Part shown: positions 17,680 through 25,083 of the stretch, piece by piece
Layout: each line of letters starts with the position of its first letter
Position numbering within the stretch: the stretch's first letter is position 1
Source: CAZBMD01 sp964493325
GTDB lineage: Bacteria; Babelota; Babeliae; Babelales; RVW-14
Reading direction: 5' to 3'
NCBI GenBank assembly: GCA_964493325.1
Contig: CAZBMD010000006.1
Coordinates: 16,880 to 80,879 of the forward strand
DNA: 64,000 nucleotides
Position numbers and translations under genes: made by a program
The notes under the pieces: generated by a model
Databases searched by the model: none
What the model saw: the letters and a program-made list of their open reading frames with translations, nothing else
Told to the model about the DNA's origin: nothing

Positions 17680-18948
17680 ATGAAAATTTTGAGAATATTG
17701 GCTATTGGAGCCTTATTGACTACCATGAGTAGTAGCTGCCAACCTATGAATAATAATAATAATGAAAATGAAAAAGAAATAGTCTTTCCGATGCCTCCAA
17801 GTGGACTTAATTTTGACGAAAATATTTTCAACCAAGACTACGAAGCCGGCTCAGAGTTCGGCGATAATGAGGAAAAGTCAAAAGAATTCATAAAAAATGT
17901 TTATAAAAACATTAATGCTTGTGAGCTTTTCTATCAAACAATGCTGCGTTATGCTTTAAATACATACAAAGCCGTACGTGATAATCCTAAAAAAGCTTTG
18001 GTAGGAGCTATAGGTGGAATAGGCGCGGCAGCTTATTATCTCGGGTTAAACCGTTTGATTCCATCGTTGTCACAGTCCTCTGTTGAAGTGGGTTTGCCGA
18101 CGGTTTCGGCTACGGTCCCGACAGTAGCCAACAATTCGGCTCTAGGCGCCTGGTGGGCAGACAAGTGGTCTGCATATTCTAAACTTGTAACTCGTATTCC
18201 TGAGCAATTAGACCCAGCTTATTGGGTTGTAAAAACAGTTGAAGCATTCAGTCAGCCTGTTGCGACAGCATCTATTGAGTTAGCATCTAGTGTTCCAGAA
18301 GTAGAAAGCCTTGCAGGCGCAGCGTTGGTATCCTCTGAGGGCAGGAATTGGAAACCTTGGCTAATTGGAGGCGGTATAGCTGCTGCAAGTGTTATGCTAA
18401 CTGTTTACTGGATTCGTAAAAAAATGCTTGCAACTCCCGCTGGTCAGCTTGCAGTAGAGGCTAAAAAGCTTAGGCGATTTATGGATCTATACAGCTATAT
18501 GAGAAGTCTTGGGACGTTGAACAATATAGGCGAAATGTATAAGCAGCCCGGAATAACAAAACCAAAAAAACACTTTAAAAAATTTTATTACGATCTAGGT
18601 GCTTATAAATTAATTCTGAAAGAAATACTCGATACTATCAAAGGCATAGAATTTCCCCTTCTTGAGGGCAACAGAAAAACACCTCAGGAGTCTCACAGAG
18701 ATACAATGATAGGCAATGTTGAATCGTTACTAACGTTTATTGGATCGAAAGAAGAAAAGCTAAAATCTGGATTAGGCTTTAACAATGACAAGGCAGAAGA
18801 TCTAAAAAATCATGTGAGTAATCTAAAATCTTATGTCGTTGGTTCTTATAAACTTAAAGTGCATCGTCTGAAGTCTCTAGATGACTATCTTTTTGACCTA
18901 TGGAATCAGCCGCCACATGAAGTAGTAGTTAAGGTTAAGAAAAAATAA
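17680..18948 (+). CDS. Exported membrane protein of unknown function
   Basis: A 422-residue protein. The N-terminus is a signal peptide ending in SSSCQP, which could be a weak lipobox; then an Asn/Glu-rich stretch, a Gly/Ala-rich hydrophobic segment near 105-125 (ALVGAIGGIGAAAYYLG), an Ala/Val/Ser-rich region, a second membrane segment near 224-243 (GGGIAAASVMLTVYWI), and a basic helical C-terminal 170 residues. AGGGGG precedes the ATG. No known domain is recognised. Its architecture matches the preceding gene, but sequence similarity is slight. A long hairpin follows the stop. Confidence 0.7.
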   Translation: MKILRILAIGALLTTMSSSCQPMNNNNNENEKEIVFPMPPSGLNFDENIFNQDYEAGSEFGDNEEKSKEFIKNVYKNINACELFYQTMLRYALNTYKAVRDNPKKALVGAIGGIGAAAYYLGLNRLIPSLSQSSVEVGLPTVSATVPTVANNSALGAWWADKWSAYSKLVTRIPEQLDPAYWVVKTVEAFSQPVATASIELASSVPEVESLAGAALVSSEGRNWKPWLIGGGIAAASVMLTVYWIRKKMLATPAGQLAVEAKKLRRFMDLYSYMRSLGTLNNIGEMYKQPGITKPKKHFKKFYYDLGAYKLILKEILDTIKGIEFPLLEGNRKTPQESHRDTMIGNVESLLTFIGSKEEKLKSGLGFNNDKAEDLKNHVSNLKSYVVGSYKLKVHRLKSLDDYLFDLWNQPPHEVVVKVKKK

Positions 18949-18953
18949 TTCAA

Positions 18954-18997
18954 TTTTCACGATAGACCATCTTTACAAAGATAGTCTATCGTGAAAA
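18954..18997 (+). terminator. Long perfect hairpin, possible terminator
   Basis: TTTTCACGATAGAC (18954-18967) pairs with its exact complement at 18984-18997; the stem continues inward with ATCTTT/AAAGAT after one mismatch, leaving a 2-base loop. It lies 5 bases past a stop codon. The right arm ends in A rather than U, so termination is likely but not certain. Confidence 0.5.
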
Positions 18998-19033
18998 AAG
19001 TAGGTTCAAGAGATTGTCGAGAGTCCTTTGTAT

Positions 19034-19101
19034 CTAATTTAAATTACTGAGCCACTGTGCAACTTTTTCGGCAAATTGCTCAGGGAGTTGTTGTCCGTCA
19101 C
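19034..19101 (-). pseudogene. Duplicated fragment of the alaS 3' end
   Basis: Bases 19050-19101 match 20133-20184, inside the alaS 3' end, at 51 of 52 positions. The fragment still encodes GQQLPEQFAEKVAQWLS in the alaS frame, then diverges to SNLN and a TAG at 19034-19036. Upstream, the same frame runs into a stop after about 14 unrelated codons, so no protein is expected. The copy marks one edge of the toxin-antitoxin cassette; the real alaS end marks the other. Confidence 0.8.
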
Positions 19102-19184
19102 AAACTTCTTTAAAGCGATCTGGGCTTTGCGCGGGTTAGCAATATGTTTGAGAGAAGGCTTCTTTGAGTTTTAAACTTTTATCC

Positions 19185-19559
19185 TCAAGATGAGGTTTTG
19201 CGTAAATCTTGAAATAACTTTAAAAACATTTTTCTGAATGTTTTTTGATCTTTTAATGCAAGAGTTCCAATTTTTCTGATAATGATACGATGATCCAGTG
19301 TGAAAAATTTCATTCTGATGGTACAGGCCTTTGGGAGCCCTGCTGCTGCATAATCTTCAATGATCGTATCGAGTGGCCATGGTTTGTTGCGTGCACTGGT
19401 GATCATTGCAAGAATTGAGTGCGAAATCTCGTTGTTAAAATTTTTATGAGACGAAAGGACTAGAGCGGGGCGTCGTTTTGTTTGACTGGAATCGGTAAAC
19501 GGAAAAGGAACGACGACAATATCAAACGCTTTATAGGTCTCTAAAATCTTGGGTGTCAT
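19185..19559 (-). CDS. MazF/PemK-type endoribonuclease toxin
   Basis: A 124-residue protein of the PemK/MazF fold. YKAFDIVVVPFPFTDSSQTK and RRPALVLSS near the start are the typical first strands, with the conserved arginine and the VPFPFTD loop; the middle ITSARNKPWPLD and the C-terminal helices also fit. Such toxins cut mRNA at short sites to stop growth. The ATG at 19559 lies within the 3' end of the antitoxin gene (29-base overlap), giving coupled translation; another ATG at 19577 is possible. A broken copy of the last third of this gene lies at 19908-20044. Confidence 0.85.
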   Translation of the reverse strand: MTPKILETYKAFDIVVVPFPFTDSSQTKRRPALVLSSHKNFNNEISHSILAMITSARNKPWPLDTIIEDYAAAGLPKACTIRMKFFTLDHRIIIRKIGTLALKDQKTFRKMFLKLFQDLRKTSS

Positions 19560-19758
19560 TTTTTGAGTCCCACTCATTCAGGGTTGATTCTACTGATTTA
19601 AGATACATAACATCGGTTGCCGTTGCTTTTCTGATTTCGACATGATTGTCTCGTGTGATTTCAAAAATAATATGATCCCCTTTTTTAAGACCTAAAGTAG
19701 CGCGTATTTCTTTGGGTATGGTTGCTTGGAACTTAGAGGTTAATTTTGAATTGGCCAT
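19531..19758 (-). CDS. AbrB/MazE-type antitoxin
   Basis: A 75-residue protein. The first 50 residues form a swapped-hairpin SpoVT/AbrB DNA-binding domain (SKFQATIPKEIRATLGLKKG), and the acidic tail (ESTLNEWDSKNDTQDFRDL) should wrap round and block the toxin. It is the first gene of the two-gene unit and overlaps the toxin. A near-perfect operator lies 35 bases upstream, consistent with the autoregulation usual for this family. AAGGGA precedes the ATG. Confidence 0.88.
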   Translation of the reverse strand: MANSKLTSKFQATIPKEIRATLGLKKGDHIIFEITRDNHVEIRKATATDVMYLKSVESTLNEWDSKNDTQDFRDL

Positions 19759-19783
19759 TTTTTAAAATCCCTTCTTCTTATTG

Positions 19784-19807
19784 GTATTACTAGTATTACC
19801 GTAATAC
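19784..19807. promoter_or_regulatory. Likely operator of the toxin-antitoxin operon
   Basis: GTATTAC occurs at 19784-19790 and 19793-19799, and the inverted copy GTAATAC follows at 19801-19807. The last two form a perfect 15-bp dyad centred on 19800. Its place just upstream of an AbrB-type antitoxin makes it the natural binding site for the antitoxin or the toxin-antitoxin complex. Confidence 0.65.
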
Positions 19808-19851
19808 ATCTGAAGAGAAAAAGCAAATTAAAAATCCTAAAATCAATTTTT

Positions 19852-19890
19852 ATGCTCAAAGCGACGTTTTCATTGTTTTGAGCATTTTTT
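19852..19890 (+). terminator. Hairpin with U run facing the plus strand
   Basis: ATGCTCAAA (19852-19860) pairs with TTTGAGCAT (19877-19885), followed by five further T. It would act on plus-strand transcripts, yet no plus-strand gene ends here. The left-arm motif TGCTCAA recurs at the start of the toxin-tail fragment (19906), so it may be left over from the rearrangement. Confidence 0.35.
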
Positions 19891-19907
19891 ATTCACTAAA
19901 AATTATG

Positions 19908-20044
19908 CTCAAGATGAGGTTTTGCGTAAATCTTGAAATAACTTTAAAAACATTTGGCTGAATGTTTTTTTGATCTTTTAATGCAAGAATTCCAATTTTT
20001 TTGATAATGATACGATGATCCTGTGTGAAAAATTTCATTCTGAT
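19908..20044 (-). pseudogene. Duplicated fragment of the toxin 3' end
   Basis: This stretch matches 19184-19319, the last third of the toxin gene, with five substitutions and one extra T. The insertion shifts the frame, so it cannot encode the toxin tail. It lies between the antitoxin promoter and the alaS terminator, mirroring the alaS-tail fragment on the other side of the cassette. The high identity suggests a recent event. Confidence 0.85.
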
Positions 20045-20063
20045 TTCAAAAGAACTTCTTTTT

Positions 20064-20110
20064 AAAAAGACCGTTACTGATACATCAAAGTTATCAGCAA
20101 CGGTCTTTTT
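20064..20110 (-). terminator. Intrinsic terminator of alaS
   Basis: AAAAAGACCGTT (20064-20075) pairs perfectly with AACGGTCTTTTT (20099-20110), with an inner CTGATA/TATCAG-like stem. Both sides carry A/T runs, so it can work in both directions. It begins 7 bases after the alaS stop. Confidence 0.85.
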
Positions 20111-20116
20111 GTATAT

Positions 20117-22723
20117 TTAAACAAGCCCGCTCAGCCACTGTGCAACTTTTTCGGCAAATTGCTCAGGGAGTTGTTGTCCGCCACCTTGAATTTGCTTTGA
20201 GCTGCCGCCGCCTTTAAGGTTCCAGGTAACTTTTAAAAATTCTGCAAATTTTTTCAAATCAATCTGCGCTTCGTGCTGCTTAGCAACGTAGGCAAAAAAT
20301 CCAAACCGGTTATCAAGTTTGGTGACAAGGCAGTAAAAGCCTGGTGCAATTTTTTCAAGTTCTGTTGCAATGCCCTTGAGCTCATCGCCTTGTACATCGT
20401 CAAGTTCACGATACAAAAAGGGAACTGATCCAATATTTTTCATCTCAAGCTTCCAGTCTGGCAATTGTGACTTTATCAGCTGCTTTTTCAGTTGCTTAAT
20501 CTGCGTTAGTGCATGTGAATAATTTTCTTGTAGCTTTGCAACTGCTGATACAACGTCGTCTTGCTTGACCTTAAATTCTTCGCTTAATTTTTTTGTTGAG
20601 CTAAATGATTGTTGAAACAGCTTAAGCGCTTCTGGGCCGGTAACGGCAAAAAGCCTTCTGACGCCTGTTGACAGAGCGGTGTCGCTGGTGATTTTAAATG
20701 CACCAATAATGCCGGTGTTGTGTGCATGCGTGCCGCCGCATAGCTCTGCTGAAAAGCCAGGAATTTGGACAACGCGGACATTTTCTGGGTTATATTTTTC
20801 ACCAAAAAATGAGATCACGCCTTGTGTTTTTGCGTCCTGTAGGGTTGTATTAAAAATGTTGGTTGGAATGGCTTCTTGAATTTTTTGGTTTACCAAGTTT
20901 TCTACCGCTTCAATCTGATCTTTGGTCATTGCTTCGTGATGCGTAAAATCAAAGCGCAGATACGAAGCGCACACCAGTGAACCTGCTTGTTTGACCTGCT
21001 TGCCAAGTATTTCAATAAGTGCAGCTTGTAGCATGTGTGTTGCGGTGTGGTTGCGTACTGTTTCCATACGCGTTTGCTCGTTAACTTTGCTGTGCGCGCT
21101 GTCACCAACGTTAATTTCTGGCGTTGGGCCTACAGGGAGCGCCAACTTGATAGCGATAGCGGGGTGTTTGTGGTCGCCGGTTTTTTTCAAATCAACAACG
21201 TCAAACGTATGTCCATTGATGGTTACCCAGCCGTGGTCGTTAACCTGTCCGCCACATTCAACATAAAAAGGTGATTCTTCGGTAATAATCCATGCCTCAT
21301 TGTCGATAATGCTTGAAAAAAGTATGCGGCTGGTGGTTTCGAGTGTCTCGTAGCCAACAAATTTGGTTGAAACATTTTCGGTTACAAAAATATCTTGCAC
21401 TGCTTCTTTGTTCTTTTTCCCCGAAAGTTCTTGTTGTTTTTTCATCTCAGTTTCAAAAGCAGGCAAGTCGATGGAAAATCCACGTTCTTGAGCCATCAGC
21501 TGCGTTAGCTCTGGTGGAAAACCGTAGGTATCGTACAATTTGAACATGTGCTCGCCCGGGATGATGGTTGAGCCAGCTTTGGTTTGCTCTTCAACAAATT
21601 TTGCCAAAATATTTTGACCTTGTACTAAGTTGGCCGAAAACCGTTCAATTTCGCTGTTCAAAAGGTTGATGATGAGTGATTTGTTGGTCACAAGTTCAGG
21701 AAAAATAATGCCCATGTGAGTGATAAAGTGCTCAGCAAGTTTGGCAAGGAGCTGCTGGTCATCAGATAATTTTTGTGCAAACAATGCCGCTCTTCTGATG
21801 ATTTTACGCAGAACATAGCCTCGTCCATCATTGGCAGGGCTACAGCCATCGGCAATGAGGAGCGATGATGATCTGACGTGATCACCAAGAACATGAAAGG
21901 CCGCTTTGAGGTTGTCATCACCAGCGGCGTACGAAATGCCGGTTAGCTCTTCAAGCGCTTTAATCAGCGTTGTAAAAAGGTCGGTGTGGTAGACGTTGTC
22001 TTTGCCTTGCAGAACCATGCACAGTCGCTCCAGACCCATGCCGGTATCAACGCCTGTTTGGGTGAGGGGTTGCAGTGCTCCATCGGTTTGACGGTTATAC
22101 TGCATAAAAACAAGGTTCCAGATTTCGATGTAGCGCGGGCTATCAGAACCTGGGCTTGCATGTTCAAACGGACCTTGTTTTTCAGGACCGCGATCGTAAT
22201 AAATTTCGCTGCATGGGCCGCATGGACCGGTTTCGCCCATTGCCCAAAAGTTATCTTTTTCGCCTAAGCGAAAGATGCGTTCTGGCGGGATGCCAACAAT
22301 TTTGTTCCAGATTTCATAGGCTTCATCATCGGTGGTAAACACGGTGACAAAAAGTTTTTCAGGAGGAAGGTGCAGGTGCTTTGTCAAAAGGTCCCAGGCA
22401 AACTCAATGGCCTCTTTTTTGAAGTAATCGCCGAATGAAAAGTTTCCCAGCATCTCAAAAAAGGTAAGGTGGCGCTCGGTAAATCCAACGGCGTCAAGGT
22501 CGTTGTGCTTGCCACCAGCGCGGACGCACTTCTGGCTTGATGTAGCGCGGACATACGACCGTTTTTCTTTGCCCAAAAAGAGGTCTTTAAACTGGTTCAT
22601 TCCCGCATTGGTGAATAGCAGTGTTGGGTCTTCTGCTGGAATGAGTGATGAGCTGGGGACAACGGTGTGATTATGTTGCTCAAAAAAATCGAGGAATTTT
22701 TTTCTGATATCAAACGAGTTCAT
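20117..22723 (-). CDS. alaS: Alanyl-tRNA synthetase
   Basis: An 868-residue class II synthetase that charges tRNA-Ala in the cytoplasm. All domains are present: the catalytic core (LFTNAGMNQFKDLFLG and GRGYVLRKIIRRA), the tRNA-recognition region, the editing domain that removes mischarged serine or glycine (zinc site HTATHMLQ and CGGTHAHNTG), and the C-terminal oligomerisation domain ending in a glycine-rich segment. I start at the ATG at 22723, giving MNSFDIRKKFLDFF; a further ATG five codons upstream adds nothing conserved. The last 52 bases or so are duplicated 1.1 kb downstream, beyond the toxin-antitoxin cassette. Confidence 0.97.
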   Translation of the reverse strand: MNSFDIRKKFLDFFEQHNHTVVPSSSLIPAEDPTLLFTNAGMNQFKDLFLGKEKRSYVRATSSQKCVRAGGKHNDLDAVGFTERHLTFFEMLGNFSFGDYFKKEAIEFAWDLLTKHLHLPPEKLFVTVFTTDDEAYEIWNKIVGIPPERIFRLGEKDNFWAMGETGPCGPCSEIYYDRGPEKQGPFEHASPGSDSPRYIEIWNLVFMQYNRQTDGALQPLTQTGVDTGMGLERLCMVLQGKDNVYHTDLFTTLIKALEELTGISYAAGDDNLKAAFHVLGDHVRSSSLLIADGCSPANDGRGYVLRKIIRRAALFAQKLSDDQQLLAKLAEHFITHMGIIFPELVTNKSLIINLLNSEIERFSANLVQGQNILAKFVEEQTKAGSTIIPGEHMFKLYDTYGFPPELTQLMAQERGFSIDLPAFETEMKKQQELSGKKNKEAVQDIFVTENVSTKFVGYETLETTSRILFSSIIDNEAWIITEESPFYVECGGQVNDHGWVTINGHTFDVVDLKKTGDHKHPAIAIKLALPVGPTPEINVGDSAHSKVNEQTRMETVRNHTATHMLQAALIEILGKQVKQAGSLVCASYLRFDFTHHEAMTKDQIEAVENLVNQKIQEAIPTNIFNTTLQDAKTQGVISFFGEKYNPENVRVVQIPGFSAELCGGTHAHNTGIIGAFKITSDTALSTGVRRLFAVTGPEALKLFQQSFSSTKKLSEEFKVKQDDVVSAVAKLQENYSHALTQIKQLKKQLIKSQLPDWKLEMKNIGSVPFLYRELDDVQGDELKGIATELEKIAPGFYCLVTKLDNRFGFFAYVAKQHEAQIDLKKFAEFLKVTWNLKGGGSSKQIQGGGQQLPEQFAEKVAQWLSGLV

Positions 22724-22806
22724 GAGGGTGCCTTGCATCTTAACAAAACGGACAAAAAGTTTCTAAAAAAAGCTGGGATCAGCCTACCATGTTTGTCAAA
22801 TTCCGT

Positions 22807-22843
22807 AAAATGCAGAGGGGTGCTTGCCTGAGCAAGCACCCCT
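22807..22843 (-). terminator. Intrinsic terminator
   Basis: AGGGGTGCTTG (22816-22826) and its exact complement (22833-22843) form an 11-bp GC-rich stem with a 6-base loop. On the minus strand it follows the stop at 22862 and leads into CTGCATTTT. Confidence 0.7.
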
Positions 22844-22861
22844 TAAAAAAGTCTAAGCAGG

Positions 22862-23485
22862 TTATTGTCGCGAGTAAAATTGCACATTTTCAACAAGATG
22901 AGCAGGATATTTGTAGACGTTGATGCACAGCTCTTTGTAGCCTGCTTCTTCAACGTTGTTATCGGGGAAAAAATGAAAGAAGTTTAATAGATCGTCAACT
23001 GCTGCACTATGATTTTGTGGATAGGTGCAAACGATTTTTCGTTCGATATTGTCATGTTTTTGTGACTGTTTTAGAATAATTTCTAGCGTATCAAGTGCTT
23101 GCTGCAAAAACGGTTTGGCCAGGATTTTATCGCTGTATCCAGGGGCTGAAATTCTTATGTGGCCATTTGTTTGTCTGACAAAAAAGATATGCGCTAGATA
23201 CTGGCTTTGCTCGTCGAGCATCAGTATTATTTCGCGCTTTTTTTCATTAAATTCTTGTAGCATATTTGCTTTTGCATGTTCGGCGTCTTTTGGGTTGTTT
23301 GCAAGATACAGGGGATCTATTTTTTCCCATATTATTTCCTTTATGTTGGCGTCAAAATCATGAATGTTCTCAGCGTTGACGGTGGCAACCTGTGCATTTT
23401 TTAAAATATTGTCTACGCCGTCTTGCATAGCTGTGCATGAGCCAAAGACTCCAATGGCTGCGCAAAGTATTAATATTGTTTTCAT
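22862..23485 (-). CDS. Secreted protein of unknown function
   Basis: A 207-residue protein with a signal peptide (MKTILILCAAIGVFGSCTA; the SC could be a weak lipobox) and a mixed alpha/beta body. A stretch such as LAHIFFVRQTNGHIRISAPG reads as strands, and the C-terminal half is mostly helical. AAGGAG precedes the ATG. It is a single-gene unit with its own terminator, transcribed divergently from the ankyrin gene. No family is recognised. Confidence 0.7.
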   Translation of the reverse strand: MKTILILCAAIGVFGSCTAMQDGVDNILKNAQVATVNAENIHDFDANIKEIIWEKIDPLYLANNPKDAEHAKANMLQEFNEKKREIILMLDEQSQYLAHIFFVRQTNGHIRISAPGYSDKILAKPFLQQALDTLEIILKQSQKHDNIERKIVCTYPQNHSAAVDDLLNFFHFFPDNNVEEAGYKELCINVYKYPAHLVENVQFYSRQ

Positions 23486-23701
23486 GGCGACTCCTTTTTT
23501 TATAAAAAACTATAACTCGGCACATATTTTTTATGTTAAATATCAGGATATAAATTTGCACTCAACCGTACAGAATAGAAGTTCTTATTGTCAATACTAA
23601 TCACATTTAATTGATCATCTTGCAATTTCTACCAAAACGAAACTCTTTTCTGATAACATTGAGCGGACATTTGTAAATAATAAGGTGAAGGAGAAAAACT
23701 C

Positions 23702-24547
23702 GTGAAGAAATTACGGCTTTTGATTTTTATTGTCATTATGATGGTCTGCAATAGGTTTAATGCTGCTATTCTTGAAGACAATTCCAGTTCGGATGACGAG
23801 GTTTGCAGTGCGAGTGATATGTCTTTGTATCAAGCGATTGATAGCAAAGATATCCCTTTGATAGAGCGTTTGCTTATTCAATCTCCAGATGTGATTAATG
23901 ACTCTTTTCATGATAGATGGAATCCCTTGGTGTATGTTTTGCACTACTATGGACATGATTATGACTTTGTGCATAAAGTTGCAGAGCTTCTTCTTGAAAA
24001 CGGAGCATTAATTGATGTGTGGCGCTATGAAGCTGGTTACAAATTAGCTCCTATTCATTACATTGCTGCATATGGTTATGCTGATATGTTGCATATGTTT
24101 CTCAAACACAATCCTTCTATGGACAAGTTGATAGATGATGGCAGAGGGGGCACCGCGCTTCATTATGCCGCAGGCAAGCGATTACCCAATTTAGGATCTT
24201 ACAAAGTCAGGGGTCGTTCGTGGAGTCCTTCTGCAGACAGGCGGGCTCAATTAATGACTGACGAGGCTGTAGAAGCTGTAGAAAAAAAAGTTGGGTATGA
24301 TCATACCTGTAGATTATATCTTACTCCTGAAGAAGAACATATAAATCGTTTGTGGGTTGTAAGAAATTTGCTTGAGAGTGGTGTACCTATTGACAAGTCT
24401 GATGCTACAGGAAAGACTCCGGTAGAATATGGCAGAGAGCATTTTACGTTGGTTGCACGGTTGCTTGAGCAGTGGTCGGTAAGGCCAATTGAGCAAATTG
24501 TGACCATTGAAGATATTTTAAAAGAATTAAAAAGCGACCGAACATAG
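23702..24547 (+). CDS. Secreted ankyrin-repeat protein
   Basis: A 281-residue protein that starts with GTG after AAGGTGAAGGAG and carries a signal peptide (VKKLRLLIFIVIMMVCNRFNA). About four to five ankyrin repeats follow: LYQAIDSKDIPLIERLL, VAELLLENGALIDV, LAPIHYIAAYGYADMLHMFL and GGTALHYAAG, then after an insert VVRNLLESGVPIDKSDATGK with TPVEYGREHF. Ankyrin proteins with export signals are frequent effectors in host-associated bacteria, acting by protein binding. The 60-residue insert (about 160-205) between repeats is unusual and could carry a separate function. No catalytic motif is visible. Confidence 0.82.
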   Translation: MKKLRLLIFIVIMMVCNRFNAAILEDNSSSDDEVCSASDMSLYQAIDSKDIPLIERLLIQSPDVINDSFHDRWNPLVYVLHYYGHDYDFVHKVAELLLENGALIDVWRYEAGYKLAPIHYIAAYGYADMLHMFLKHNPSMDKLIDDGRGGTALHYAAGKRLPNLGSYKVRGRSWSPSADRRAQLMTDEAVEAVEKKVGYDHTCRLYLTPEEEHINRLWVVRNLLESGVPIDKSDATGKTPVEYGREHFTLVARLLEQWSVRPIEQIVTIEDILKELKSDRT

Positions 24548-24678
24548 CCTGATATCTTATAGCTGAAGGATATAAAACTTTTGTGATGGGATAGATTTTT
24601 GTAATATTGTAGAAATTATAAAAAATCATTTGTTAGGGTAAAAAGTAGTTTCTGTATAAAAAATTTTGGAGGACGACT

Positions 24679-25077
24679 ATGTCAGTTGGAGCTTATCTTA
24701 GTTCATTTCTTGAGAGTGTAAAAAAGTTTTGGAATGAAGTTGATCTGAAAAAGTGGTCAGAAGACATTGGAGGATCATCGTCAGAAGCTGTCGAAGCTGC
24801 GATGTATTTTGGTCTATGTTTTTGTACCGGTTTTTTGTTTAAAAAATATTGTAAAATTGTCATCACCTGCCTTGTTTTTTCAGTAATTTTGATCAAAGTT
24901 ATGGAATACAATCATCTTATCGGCATTGACTGGAATGCGATGAGCGCTATGTTTGGACTTGAGTCTGCCACAGATTTTAATTCACTGCTTAATCTCTTTT
25001 TTGATTGGATTAAAAATCATTTGCTTCTGTTCATCGCTTCAAGCGTTGGCTTTTTGGTTGGTTATAAATTAGGATAA
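24679..25077 (+). CDS. FUN14-like small membrane protein
   Basis: A 132-residue protein with three hydrophobic segments (about 47-58, 60-76 and 112-130). The last, LFIASSVGFLVGYKLG, and the pattern AMYFGLCFCTGFLFKKYCKI with IGIDWNAM resemble the FUN14 family, whose eukaryotic member FUNDC1 is a mitochondrial outer-membrane protein and whose bacterial members are uncharacterised. GGAGG precedes the ATG. It lies 6 bases upstream of the secretion ATPase gene and is surely co-transcribed, so it could be a small partner of that machine. The family match is judged by eye. Confidence 0.55.
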   Translation: MSVGAYLSSFLESVKKFWNEVDLKKWSEDIGGSSSEAVEAAMYFGLCFCTGFLFKKYCKIVITCLVFSVILIKVMEYNHLIGIDWNAMSAMFGLESATDFNSLLNLFFDWIKNHLLLFIASSVGFLVGYKLG

Positions 25078-25083
25078 AAAAAT

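Noticed and set aside
18949..20116. Possible insertion sequence around the toxin-antitoxin cassette
   Set aside because: There is no transposase and there are no terminal inverted repeats; the flanking copies are direct and partial.
22741..22815. TTGACA upstream of alaS
   Set aside because: No acceptable -10 box lies at 15-19 bases from it.
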